A stretch of DNA of 64,000 nucleotides. Origin: Actinomadura sp. KC06 (lineage in GTDB: Bacteria; Actinomycetota; Actinomycetes; Streptosporangiales; Streptosporangiaceae). The notes under the pieces were generated by a model that had not been told where the DNA came from, did no database searches, and saw only the letters and a program-made list of their open reading frames with translations. The translations under genes were made by a program, and so were the position numbers. The stretch is from the NCBI RefSeq assembly GCF_004348735.1, contig NZ_SMKT01000007.1, forward strand, positions 1 to 64,000. Reading direction: 5' to 3'. Shown here in pieces: positions 33,662-42,484 of this stretch (the first letter of the stretch is position 1; each line of letters starts with the position of its first letter).

Positions 33662-35128
33662 GTGGTTCCCCTTCGGCTTTTCGTGAACCGGCTGTCGCTG
33701 CGGCCGCTGGGCGCCACCGATCCGTCCGGCCGGTGGGTGCGCTGGGTGCACGTCAGCGAACTCGCCGACCCGTCGCCGTTCCTGCGCGGCGGGGAGCTGC
33801 TCCTGCTCGCCGGGACCGGGTTTCGTCCCGACGAGAGCGGCGAGTACGTGCGGCGGCTGGCGGACGCGGGAGTCGTGGCGATCGGGTTCGGGGTGACGCC
33901 GGTGTTCGACGCCGTCCCGCCGGAACTCGTCGCCGCCTGCGACGAGCACGGCATGGCGCTGCTGGAGGTGCCGCCGCACGTGCCGTTCGCGTCGGTCGTC
34001 GAACTCCTCCACGCCGAGCTGGTCCGCGCCGAGACCCGCGACCTGAAGCACCTGTCGGACGGCCAGGCCGTGCTGATCCGCGCGGCCGCCGGGCCCGGCC
34101 CGCTGCGCGCCGTCGTGGAACGCCTCGCCGAACTCCTCGAAGGCTGGGTCCTCGTCGTGGACCGCAACCGCGACCGCACCTGGTCCGCCGGGCCGGTCCG
34201 GCGGGACGCGGAGGTGACCGCCGCGTTGGAACGTGCCTGCGCGAGCCCCGCGCCGATGAGCGCGGCGCTCGCCACCGCCGACGAGCACGTCGAGATCCAG
34301 CGGCTCCTCGGCCCCGCGCCGACCGGGTACGCGATGGCCGTCGCGCGGCGCGGGCCGTTCAGCGTCGCCGACCGGGGCGTCGTCGGCGTCGCGGCGTCCG
34401 CGCTGTCGCTGCTGTTCACCGCGCCGTCGGCGGCCGGCTCGCCGGAGGCGCTCGGCTCCGCCGCCGTGGCCGGGCTGCTGCGGCTCCCGACGCTCGCCCG
34501 CGCCCTCGCCGGTCCGCTCGACCTCGGCGGGGACGCGTCGTGGCGCGTCGTCCGCGGCCTGCTCACCGAGCCGCCGGGGTCCCGCGAGACGATCATCCAG
34601 CGGCTGTCGGCGCTGCTCGGCACCCCGTTCGTGGAGCAGGACGCCGGCTCCTTCACCGCGATCGTCCCCGGCGACGATCCTGTTGACGAGCTGTGCCGCC
34701 TGCTGGACGACGCCGGTCATCTCGCCGGGATCAGCCGTCCGCATCCCGCCGATGATCTCGATCCCGCGTGGGGTGAGGCGGGTTCCGCGCTCGACGGGGC
34801 CCGCATCGGCGGCGCGAGCGTGGTCGCGGGCGCCGATCCGCACGGCGTGATGGCGCTCCTCGACTCCGCGCAGGCCGCCCGGCACGCCGACCGGCTCCTC
34901 GAACCGCTGGACGGCGCCGGCGCGCCCAGCGAGCTGCTCGGCACGCTGCGGAGCTGGCTGGCGCACCACGGCAACTGGGACCGGACGGCCGCCGACCTCG
35001 GCGTGCACCGCAACACCGTCCGGCACCGGCTGGGCCAGATCACCCGGCTCCTCGGCCAGGACCTGAACGACCCGGACGTGCGCATGGAGCTGTGGTTCGC
35101 GCTCCGCTGGCGAACCCGGGCCCGCTGA
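33662..35128 (+). CDS. PucR-family transcriptional regulator
   Basis: 488 residues. The N-terminal PucR domain (RWVRWVHVSELADPSPFLRG to about residue 130) precedes a GGDEF-like middle region and a C-terminal helix-turn-helix with WDRTAADLGVHRNTVRHRLG and QDLNDPDVRMELWFALR. PucR regulators control purine, amino-acid and polyamine catabolism. It sits between the cupin unit and the permease and may regulate both. GTG 33662 is the start. Confidence 0.92.
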   Translation: MVPLRLFVNRLSLRPLGATDPSGRWVRWVHVSELADPSPFLRGGELLLLAGTGFRPDESGEYVRRLADAGVVAIGFGVTPVFDAVPPELVAACDEHGMALLEVPPHVPFASVVELLHAELVRAETRDLKHLSDGQAVLIRAAAGPGPLRAVVERLAELLEGWVLVVDRNRDRTWSAGPVRRDAEVTAALERACASPAPMSAALATADEHVEIQRLLGPAPTGYAMAVARRGPFSVADRGVVGVAASALSLLFTAPSAAGSPEALGSAAVAGLLRLPTLARALAGPLDLGGDASWRVVRGLLTEPPGSRETIIQRLSALLGTPFVEQDAGSFTAIVPGDDPVDELCRLLDDAGHLAGISRPHPADDLDPAWGEAGSALDGARIGGASVVAGADPHGVMALLDSAQAARHADRLLEPLDGAGAPSELLGTLRSWLAHHGNWDRTAADLGVHRNTVRHRLGQITRLLGQDLNDPDVRMELWFALRWRTRAR

Positions 35129-35175
35129 CCTTTGCTGGGAAGTGGTCGATGCGTACAACGGGGGCGCTCGGGTGG

Positions 35176-35196
35176 GGCTGAATGTCCACTTCAGCC
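35176..35196. promoter_or_regulatory. Inverted repeat upstream of permease
   Basis: GGCTGAA-tgtccac-TTCAGCC is a perfect 7-bp inverted repeat 71 bp before the permease start. It is a candidate PucR operator; no consensus was checked. Confidence 0.45.
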
Positions 35197-35267
35197 GCCT
35201 GGAACGGCTGCATAGCTTGGCCGGAGCGGGCTCACTGAGCTCCCGTTATCTCCGGAGGCGGATGACC

Positions 35268-36761
35268 ATGTCGACACCCTCATCAGGCGGCGACCGCCTG
35301 GCGACGACCGCGGGCCCCGGCCGTCTGGCGGCGAACGCGATGGGGACGAAGGACCTCGTCTTCACGGTCCTCGCCGCGCTGGCGCCCTTGACCCTCATCG
35401 TCGCCGTGGCGCCGCTGCACTTCCTGAAGGGCGGCGCGGCCGTCCCGGGCGGCTACCTCGTGGCGGGCGTCGTGATGGCGCTGTTCGCGTCCGGATTCAT
35501 GACGATGAGCAAGTACGTCCGCAACGCGGGCGCGTTCTACGCCACGATCGCCCGCGGGCTCGGCCGCCCGCTCGGCTCGGGCGCGGCGACGCTGGCGCTG
35601 CTCGCGTACAACGCGCTGCAGATCAGCACCTACGGGGCGCTCGGCCTCTACGCCGCCGGGACGTTCGAGAAGTACACCGACGTGTCCGTGCCGTGGTGGG
35701 TGTTCGCGCTGGTGGGGATCGTGCTGGTGGCGTGGCTCGGGTTCCTCGGGATCCAGACCAGCGCCAAGGTCCTCGGCGCCCTGCTGATCCTTGAGGTGGC
35801 GGTGCTCGCGGTGATGGCGCTGTTCGTCCTCGGCAAGGGCGGCTCCGGCGAGACGACGTTCACGTCCTTCTCCCCCGGGACGGTGTTCACCACGTCCAAC
35901 GCGGCGATGTTCGGGCTGGTGTTCGGCGCGTTCATGGGGTTCGAGTCGACCGCGATCTTCAGCGAGGAGGCGCGCGGCGGCGTCCGGACGGTCCGCCGCG
36001 CGACCTACATCGCGGTGGCGTTCATCGCGATCTTCTACGCGTTCATCACGTGGACGATCGTCCAGGCGATCGGCGCGAACGGCATCGCGGCGGCGGCCGG
36101 GGAGGACACCGCCGGGCTGGTCACCGGCGTGTTCGACCAGTACACGCCGGGCTCCGTCACCGCCGTGATGGAGATCCTGCTGCTGACCAGTGCGTTCGCG
36201 GCCCTGCTCGCGCTGCACAACGCGGCGAACCGGTACCTGTTCGCGCTCGGCCGGGAACGGCTGATGCCCGCCTTCTTCGGCCGCACCCACCCGCGCACCC
36301 GCTCCCCGTACCTGGCGGGGGCCGCGCAGACCGTGCTGGCGACGGTCGTGGTCGCCGCCTGGGCCATGTTCGACCTCGACCCCTACCTCGGGCTGCTGCT
36401 GTGGGGCAGCACGATCGGCTTCCTCGGGATCATCGCGCTGTGGGCGCTGTGCTGCCTCGCCGTGATCGTCTACCTGCGCAGGAACGCCGTCGAGGACGGG
36501 CTGTGGCGGACCCTGATCGCCCCCGGCCTGAGCCTCGTCCTGCTCTGCGTCGTCATCGCCCTCGTCGTGTCGAACATCTCGCTGCTGACCGGCGCGGGCA
36601 CCGTGACCAACGCGATCCTGCTGGGCTCGTGCGTGATCGCCTTCGCCGCGGGTATCGCCTCGGCCATGTCGCTGCGTTCGCGCGCGCCCGGCCAGTACGC
36701 GGTGCTCGCGGAGAAGACCTTCAACGGGACGGACGGCGCCGTCCCGGCCGCCCACTCATGA
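35268..36761 (+). CDS. APC-superfamily amino acid/polyamine permease
   Basis: About 497 residues with twelve predicted membrane segments, starting near TKDLVFTVLAALAPLTLIVAVA. The APC signature appears in TM1/TM2 and in GLVFGAFMGFESTAIFSEEARG, a typical glycine-rich TM6 of amino acid transporters. Such permeases import amino acids, polyamines or related cations. ATG 35268 has GGAGG at 9 nt; ATG 35262 is closer and in frame. The stop overlaps the next gene (ATGA), so importer and PHP hydrolase are co-translated. It probably imports the substrate of the cluster. Confidence 0.9.
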   Translation: MSTPSSGGDRLATTAGPGRLAANAMGTKDLVFTVLAALAPLTLIVAVAPLHFLKGGAAVPGGYLVAGVVMALFASGFMTMSKYVRNAGAFYATIARGLGRPLGSGAATLALLAYNALQISTYGALGLYAAGTFEKYTDVSVPWWVFALVGIVLVAWLGFLGIQTSAKVLGALLILEVAVLAVMALFVLGKGGSGETTFTSFSPGTVFTTSNAAMFGLVFGAFMGFESTAIFSEEARGGVRTVRRATYIAVAFIAIFYAFITWTIVQAIGANGIAAAAGEDTAGLVTGVFDQYTPGSVTAVMEILLLTSAFAALLALHNAANRYLFALGRERLMPAFFGRTHPRTRSPYLAGAAQTVLATVVVAAWAMFDLDPYLGLLLWGSTIGFLGIIALWALCCLAVIVYLRRNAVEDGLWRTLIAPGLSLVLLCVVIALVVSNISLLTGAGTVTNAILLGSCVIAFAAGIASAMSLRSRAPGQYAVLAEKTFNGTDGAVPAAHS

Positions 36762-39289
36762 CCTGGGAGCGCGGCTACCGGGCCCTCGACCTGACGGCGT
36801 CGTGGAACGCTCCGCTGACCCTGCTGGACGACGTGGACTCCTCGTTCACCGGCGAGCGGCGGCTCTACGGGCTGCCGTTCCGCTTCGGCGACGACCTCGA
36901 CGGCCCGTCCCTGGTGCGCGTGACCGGCGAAGCCGAGATCCTCGTCGACGACGACTGCCAGTGGATCCTGTTCGCCCACGCCCTCGAAGAACCGGACGTC
37001 TTCGAGGGCGCGCCGGTCGGTTCGGCGGCCGCCCGGTACACGTTCCGGTACGCGGACGGCAGCGCGGAGACGGTCCCGATCCGGCGGCGGTTCGAGATCG
37101 GGCCCACGCCGCGGCTGTGGCAGGACCGTCCGATCCCGCTCGACTGGGGCCAGACCCCGTTCCTCGCGCTGCCGGACGCGCAGCACCGGCTGATGCACCG
37201 CACCTGCGGACGGTTCGACGCGGCGGGCGCGAGGTTCGTGGACATCGATGATCCGCAGGCCCGCTCCCCCTACGTCCTGCCGTACCGGTTCTACCTGTGG
37301 CCGTGGCGCAACCCGCACCCGGAGCGCCGGGTCGCCGCGGTCGAGATCGCGTCCGGCGGACCGGCGGTGCTGATCGGCGCCGTCACGCTGAGCCGGCTGG
37401 CGGAGGACCCGTTCGGCCGGACGGTCTCCCGAGACCTGATCTTCACGCTTGCGGACGGCCACGGCTCGGTGGACGAGGACGTCGCGGTGACCGTCGACCG
37501 CGGAACCGCCACCTACGCCTACCGGACGGTCGACGACGGCAGCCTGTCCCGCCCGCCCGCCTGGGGCGGGGCGACGAACCCGCGCACCGGTTACGTCAAG
37601 GTCGCCGCGACGCCGTCCGCGACCGTCTCACTCGACGTCGGCGGCACCGGGACGGCCACCTTCACCTGGGGCGACATCCTCGACAAGGGCCGGATCGTCA
37701 CCGCGGACGGCACCGAATGGCGCCTCCCCGACGCCGGACGGGCCTGGATCAAGGGCACCGTCGTGGACGACGCGACCGGCGAGCCCCTCACCTGCCGCCT
37801 GCATTTCCACACCCCGGACGGCGTCCCGCTCGCCCCCTACGGGCATCACGCGCACATCAACTCCGACGGCAACACCTGGAACCTGGACATCGGCGGCGAC
37901 GTCCGCCTCGGCCAGCGGACCTACGCCTACGTGGACGGCGAGTTCGAGGGCTGGCTCCCCCACGGGCAGGTCGTCGTGGAGGCCGCGCGAGGGTTCGACT
38001 ACGTGCCGTCGCGCGAGGAGCTGACGATCCGTCCCGGGCAGCGGACGCTCGAACTGCGGCTCAAGCGGTTCCACGACCCGGAGGCGGACGGATACGTGGC
38101 GGGCGACACCCACGTCCATTTCGTCTCCACGCACGGCGCCGAACTGGAGGCGCGCGGCGAGGGCGTGCGGGTGACGAACCTGCTGATGAGCCAGTGGGGC
38201 CACCTCTACACCAACACCGAGGACTTCACCGGCCACCCGCACACCTCTGCCGACGGGACGACCCACGTCTTCGCCGGTCAGGAGAACCGGACCGCGATGC
38301 TCGGCCACATCAACCTGCTCGGCCTGCGGACGCCCGTCCGTCCGTGGTGCACGGGCGGCGCCGAGGAGTCCGATCTCGGCGGCGGCCTGGAGACGACCCT
38401 CGCCCACTGGGCCGACGAGTGCCACGCCCAGGGCGGGACGGTCGTCCTCGCGCACTTCCCCGTCCCGAACGGCGAGGCCGCCGCGCTGATCGCCACCGGC
38501 CGGCTGGACGGCGTCGAGATGATCGCCTACGACGACTACAACATCGGGCAGTACTACCGGTATCTCAACGCCGGATACCGCCTGACGCTGGTCGGCGGCA
38601 CGGACAAGATGAGCAGCGAGGTGCCGATCGGGCTCGTCCGCACCTACGCCCGCGTGCCCGACCCGCGGAGGATGGACTATTGGGACTGGTGCACCGCCGT
38701 CCGGTCCGGCGACACGGTCGTCACGAGCGGCCCGCATCTGCGCCTGTCGGTCAATGGGGCCGCGCCCGGTTCCGTGCTCACCGGCACCCGTGCGGTTCGC
38801 GGGGTGGCGGAATTCCACTCGATCTTCCCCGTCGACCGGTTGGAGATCGTCGTCAACGGCTCAGTGGCCGAGTCGCGGCACTGGGACTCGGCGGTGCAGA
38901 CCGGCTCTCTGGAATTCGACCTCGCCGTGGACGGGGCGTCCTGGATCGCCGCCCGCTGCTACGGGCCCGGGGAGGGCGCCGCCCGGCATGTCGCCCGGCA
39001 CAAGGACGTCTGGGAACGTCCGATCATGGCGCACACGTCCCCGGTGTACGTCGCGTCCGGCGACTCCTACGAGCGCACGGACAAGGCCGTCCTCGCCGAG
39101 ATGCTGCAGCTGATCGAGGGTGTCGAGCAGCACGTCCGCACCCGCGCCAGAACCGCCTGGCCCGGCCAGGTCGACCACCGCCACGGCTCCCCGGACCACG
39201 ACCGCTTCCTGCTCGAACCCCTGGCCGAGGCCCGGCGGACGATCCGCGACCGCCTCGACGGTCAGGGCTTGCGGCCCACGGCGCAGTAG
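36758..39289 (+). CDS. CehA/McbA-like PHP-domain metallohydrolase
   Basis: 843 residues. The N-terminal 430 residues are beta-rich, with TGVKVAA-like strands and DATGEPLTCRLHFHTPDG as a carbohydrate-binding-like or fibronectin-like segment. From about residue 440 there is a PHP-like metal domain: AGDTHVHFVSTHGAEL (HxH), HINLLGLRTPVRP and VLAHFPVPNGE. These match the CehA/McbA family, which includes carbaryl hydrolases. No signal peptide is visible. It is coupled to the permease, implying that the imported compound is its substrate, possibly a carbamate or amide. Convergent with the DUF574 gene, overlapping its end by 28 bp. Confidence 0.82.
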   Translation: MTWERGYRALDLTASWNAPLTLLDDVDSSFTGERRLYGLPFRFGDDLDGPSLVRVTGEAEILVDDDCQWILFAHALEEPDVFEGAPVGSAAARYTFRYADGSAETVPIRRRFEIGPTPRLWQDRPIPLDWGQTPFLALPDAQHRLMHRTCGRFDAAGARFVDIDDPQARSPYVLPYRFYLWPWRNPHPERRVAAVEIASGGPAVLIGAVTLSRLAEDPFGRTVSRDLIFTLADGHGSVDEDVAVTVDRGTATYAYRTVDDGSLSRPPAWGGATNPRTGYVKVAATPSATVSLDVGGTGTATFTWGDILDKGRIVTADGTEWRLPDAGRAWIKGTVVDDATGEPLTCRLHFHTPDGVPLAPYGHHAHINSDGNTWNLDIGGDVRLGQRTYAYVDGEFEGWLPHGQVVVEAARGFDYVPSREELTIRPGQRTLELRLKRFHDPEADGYVAGDTHVHFVSTHGAELEARGEGVRVTNLLMSQWGHLYTNTEDFTGHPHTSADGTTHVFAGQENRTAMLGHINLLGLRTPVRPWCTGGAEESDLGGGLETTLAHWADECHAQGGTVVLAHFPVPNGEAAALIATGRLDGVEMIAYDDYNIGQYYRYLNAGYRLTLVGGTDKMSSEVPIGLVRTYARVPDPRRMDYWDWCTAVRSGDTVVTSGPHLRLSVNGAAPGSVLTGTRAVRGVAEFHSIFPVDRLEIVVNGSVAESRHWDSAVQTGSLEFDLAVDGASWIAARCYGPGEGAARHVARHKDVWERPIMAHTSPVYVASGDSYERTDKAVLAEMLQLIEGVEQHVRTRARTAWPGQVDHRHGSPDHDRFLLEPLAEARRTIRDRLDGQGLRPTAQ

Positions 39290-40077
39290 AAGTCCATGCC
39301 CCGGTCTGCGTAGAGGGTGCCGGTGTCGGGACGCCACTGGGGCAGCGGCACCAAGCCCGGCTCCAGCAGGTCCATGTGCTCGAAGAAGCGCTTGAGGCCG
39401 GCGGCGCTGCGCATGATGATCGGGGTGGCGCCGCTGTCGTTCCATTTCCGGGCGACCTCGTCCATCGCCTCGGTGTTGGTCTCGTTGCTGGGGCAGGCGA
39501 TCGCCAGGAAAGAGCCGGACGGGAACGGCTCCAGCACCCGGTTCACGATCGTGTACGCCTCGTCGGTGACGCTGAATTCCAGGATGCCGAGCAGCGTGAC
39601 CAGCACCGGCTTGGTGAAGTCGAGCGTGCGGGCGGCCTCGTCCAGGATCGTGTCGGGGTCGTGGAGGTTCGCGTCGATGAAGTCGGTGGCGCCCTCGGAC
39701 GAGCTGTTGAGCAGCGCCCGCGCGTGCGCCAGCACGACCGGGTCGTTGTCGACGTAGACGACGCGGCTCTCGGGGGCGAGGCGCTGCGCGACCTGGTGGG
39801 TGTTGTCCCTGGTGGGGATGCCGGTGCCGATGTCGAGGAACTGCCGCACGCCCTCGCCGATCACGTGCCGGACGACGCGTCCGAGGAACTCGCGGTCGGC
39901 ACGCGCCCACAGGACGACCTCGGGGATCGTCTCCTCCAGCTGGTCGCCCACTTCGACGTCGGCCGGGTAATGGTCTTTTCCGCCGAGCCAGTAGTCCCAC
40001 ACCCGTGCCGGGTGCGCCACGCTGGTGTCGATTCGGATTTCCGGCTCCTGGCCGGAGGCGTACGCATCACCGGTCAC
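39262..40077 (-). CDS. SAM-dependent methyltransferase, DUF574 family (second copy)
   Basis: 271 residues with IDTSVAHPARVWDYWLGGKD, FLDIGTGIPTRDNTHQVAQR and VVYVDNDPVVLAHARAL. The same family as the 28085 gene but clearly diverged. GTG 40077 has GGGAGG at 7 nt. It is downstream of an XRE-DUF5753 gene (40230) on the same strand, repeating the pairing of the other module, but no DUF397 gene adjoins it here. Substrate unknown. Confidence 0.9.
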   Translation of the reverse strand: MTGDAYASGQEPEIRIDTSVAHPARVWDYWLGGKDHYPADVEVGDQLEETIPEVVLWARADREFLGRVVRHVIGEGVRQFLDIGTGIPTRDNTHQVAQRLAPESRVVYVDNDPVVLAHARALLNSSSEGATDFIDANLHDPDTILDEAARTLDFTKPVLVTLLGILEFSVTDEAYTIVNRVLEPFPSGSFLAIACPSNETNTEAMDEVARKWNDSGATPIIMRSAAGLKRFFEHMDLLEPGLVPLPQWRPDTGTLYADRGMDFYCAVGRKP

Positions 40078-40155
40078 GACTTCGCCTCCCAGAGGGTTTC
40101 GGCGGTTCGGGGTCCGCGCGGCGCGGGCCCGTTCATTCTGGCCGCCGAGTTGAAA

Positions 40156-40169
40156 ATCTGCAATCAGAT
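40156..40169. promoter_or_regulatory. ATCTG-CAAT-CAGAT inverted repeat
   Basis: A perfect 5-bp inverted repeat with a 4-nt spacer lies between the XRE and methyltransferase genes, 79 bp before the methyltransferase start. It may be an operator; evidence is weak. Confidence 0.3.
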
Positions 40170-40229
40170 CATCCATGCCGAAAAATGGCGACGGCGGGGC
40201 GTTCAGCGCAATCCGCCGCCCGTCGACGC

Positions 40230-41150
40230 TCAGTGCGATCCGTCGAGGAGGGCCGTCAGGAGGTCGCCGGTGGCGGCGGGCGGGGACGCGTTGACCGACA
40301 GCCGGTCGAGGTGGCGTTTGTAGACCGACAGGTCGGCGGCCTTGTCGAGGTAGAGCGCGCTGGTCAGCTGCTCCATATACACGACGTCCGGCAGGCTCGG
40401 CTCGGCGAAGCGCAGCAGGGAGAACGGCCCGGCCATCGCCGCCATCGCGCTGCGCGCCGGCGGCACGATCTGGAGGGTGACGTCCTGCGTGCGGACCGCG
40501 TCGAGCAGCGCGGCGAGCTGGGCGCGCATGACCTCCCGGTCGGCGATGGGACGGCGCAGCGCGGCCTCGTCCACCAGCGCCCACAGCAGCGGCGGAGCGT
40601 CGCGGCGCAGGATCCGCTGGCGCCGCATCAGCACGTTGACCCTGCGTTCGATCTCGGTCGCGGACGCCATCGGGTGGCCGAGCCCGAGCGCGGCGCGGGC
40701 GTACTCCTCGGTCTGCAGCAGCTCGGGGACGAACCGCGTCTCGTGGACGCGCAGCGCGGACGCCGCCTCCTCCAGCCCGATGTAGACCTCGAACCAGGGC
40801 GGCAGGATGTCGCTGTAGCTCTGCCACCAGCCGGGCCGGTTGGCGCGCTCGGCCAGTTCGAGCAGGGGCTCGCGCTCCTCCGCCGCGATCACGCCGTACA
40901 GGGTGAGCAGGTCGGCGACGTCGCGCTTCTTGAACCCGACGCGGCCGAGCTCCAGCCGGCTGATCTTGGACGCGGACGCGCGGATGGCCTCGCCGGCGTC
41001 CTTCGGCGCGATGCCCCGGCTCTCGCGCAGCCGCCGAAGCTGCCCGCCGAGCAGTATGCGCAGCACCGTGGGGCCGCTCTCGCCGTTCTGGCCGAAATCG
41101 TGCACGCGACGGCCGCTCTCGGGGTTGCCGTCCGGTTGAACCGCTTTCAC
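40230..41150 (-). CDS. XRE-DUF5753 regulator (second copy)
   Basis: 306 residues. The helix-turn-helix LGGQLRRLRESRGIAPKDAG then SASKISRLELGRVGFKKRD sits at about 32-75, after a longer than usual N-terminus. DUF5753 follows, with ANRPGWWQSYSDILPPWFEV and YMEQLTSALYLDKAADLSVY. GTG 41150 has GGGAG at 5 nt. It is the WhiJ-like class. The separation from any DUF397 gene suggests it works with the DUF574 enzyme or with distant partners. Confidence 0.9.
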   Translation of the reverse strand: MKAVQPDGNPESGRRVHDFGQNGESGPTVLRILLGGQLRRLRESRGIAPKDAGEAIRASASKISRLELGRVGFKKRDVADLLTLYGVIAAEEREPLLELAERANRPGWWQSYSDILPPWFEVYIGLEEAASALRVHETRFVPELLQTEEYARAALGLGHPMASATEIERRVNVLMRRQRILRRDAPPLLWALVDEAALRRPIADREVMRAQLAALLDAVRTQDVTLQIVPPARSAMAAMAGPFSLLRFAEPSLPDVVYMEQLTSALYLDKAADLSVYKRHLDRLSVNASPPAATGDLLTALLDGSH

Positions 41151-41453
41151 GTCCACTCCCGCCCGCCACTCAACGGCACATCTCGAATGCACACTGTGAT
41201 GCCGACAGTAGTACTGATGTGCTGCCCGATAAGAGTCTTCGCCTTCGGTGAATGCGCCGAAGCTCGGGGCGTCGTCCGGGAGTCGGAGTCCGGGCAAAGC
41301 GGTGTTCGGGCAAAGCGGTGGCCGGGCCGCACGGGGGCCACGGCCCGGCCTTATGCGTCTCATCATCCGCCTCTCAGGGCGTTCTGACCAGATGGCCAGG
41401 CCATACTTCCTTCGGCAGATTTCATATGGTGACCGCCGGGCATGACGCGAGCG
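41151..41453. other. Intergenic region with a direct repeat, no gene seen
   Basis: No convincing coding frame was found on either strand. It holds the promoter of the XRE gene (with a CAGTAGTACTG palindrome at 41206-41216) and two copies of CGGGCAAAGCGGTG at 41291 and 41307 (16-bp period). Confidence 0.5.
41291..41320. repeat. Tandem CGGGCAAAGCGGTG (two copies)
   Basis: Exact 14-bp copies with a 16-bp period, in the non-coding stretch between two minus-strand genes. Function unknown. Confidence 0.6.
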
Positions 41454-42401
41454 TCAGCAATCGGGTTCCCGGACGGGCGGCGGGACGTTTCCACGGTGTT
41501 CGTCGACGGCTCGGGCGACGTCTTCGTCCAGGAGGTCGGTGTTGAGGGCGAACGCGGCGGCGGAACCCATGCCGGCGGCGGCGATGACCTGCGCCCGAGG
41601 GTCGATGACGTTGCCCGCGGCCCAGACGCCGTCGACGCTGGTCCGTCCGGTGCGGTCGGTGATGACCCAGCCGTTGTCGTCCTTGGCGCAGCCCAGTTGG
41701 GTGAGGAATTCGTCCTGCGGGACCATGCGAGGGGAGAGGAAGACGGCGGCGCGCGGCACGGTGCGGCCGTCGGCGAGTTCGACGCCCCGCAGCCGGTCGT
41801 CGGCGATGACGAGCTGCTTGACCTCGCCTTCGATGATGCGGAGCCCGCGGGCGTCCAGCCGCTCCCGGTCCTCTGCCGTCAGCTCAAGGGTGTGCGGGAA
41901 GAAGACGACGTCGTCGCTCCAGCCGCGCAGGAGCAGCGCCTGATGCACGGACCCCGGCTGGGTGCCGAGGACGGCGAGCGGCTGGTCGCGGACTTCGTAG
42001 CCGTGGCAGTAGGGGCAGTGCAGCAGATCCCTCCCCCACCGCTCGCGCACGCCCGGAATGTCGGGCAACTCGTCGCGCAGCCCGGTCGCGACCACGATCC
42101 GCCGCGCCTTGATCACCGACCCGCCGACCAGGCGGACGGTGAAGCCGTGCTCGATCCGCTCCACCCGCCCCTGGATGAGCCGGACGCCGTACCGGGCGAT
42201 CTCTTCGCGGCCGAGTTCGAGCAGCGTGGCGGGGGACAGGCCGTCGCGGGACAGGAAGCCGTGCATGTGCGCGGCGGGCGCGTTGCGCGGCTCGCCGGCG
42301 TCGATCACCGCGACCCTGCGGCGGGCGCGTCCTAGGAGCAGGGAGGCGCTCAGACCGGCCGCCCCGGCGCCGATCACCACCACGTCATAGACCTCGTTCA
42401 T
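41454..42401 (-). CDS. Thioredoxin-reductase-like FAD/NAD(P) oxidoreductase
   Basis: 315 residues. FAD-binding VVVIGAGAAGLSASLLLGRA at the N-terminus, the redox pair CPYCHGYE at about residue 130, and WAAGNVIDPRAQVIAAAGMG near the C-terminus. The CxxC suggests reduction of a disulfide substrate; many such actinomycete proteins are TrxB paralogues of unknown partner. ATG 42401 has GGAGG at 8 nt. Divergent from an XRE-cupin regulator (83 bp between), a common pairing. Confidence 0.9.
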   Translation of the reverse strand: MNEVYDVVVIGAGAAGLSASLLLGRARRRVAVIDAGEPRNAPAAHMHGFLSRDGLSPATLLELGREEIARYGVRLIQGRVERIEHGFTVRLVGGSVIKARRIVVATGLRDELPDIPGVRERWGRDLLHCPYCHGYEVRDQPLAVLGTQPGSVHQALLLRGWSDDVVFFPHTLELTAEDRERLDARGLRIIEGEVKQLVIADDRLRGVELADGRTVPRAAVFLSPRMVPQDEFLTQLGCAKDDNGWVITDRTGRTSVDGVWAAGNVIDPRAQVIAAAGMGSAAAFALNTDLLDEDVARAVDEHRGNVPPPVREPDC

Positions 42402-42484
42402 GAGGATCACCTCCACGTCCGAGAGTGCGCGCCGCCCGCCCCGGTCAGCAACTTTCGTTGCCATTTCCGGGACATGAGGGTGGA

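Noticed and set aside
35129..35267. Guanidine riboswitch before the permease
   Set aside because: I looked for paired ACGR loops or a class I/III core given the ureohydrolase nearby; only a simple 7-bp inverted repeat is present.
38861..40000. Leftward 379-residue frame over the end of the CehA-like gene
   Set aside because: It is out of frame with both the DUF574 gene and the CehA-like gene and has Arg/Gly/Pro shadow composition.
41151..41453. A small gene in this gap
   Set aside because: Short frames exist on both strands but lack ribosome binding sites and coding composition.
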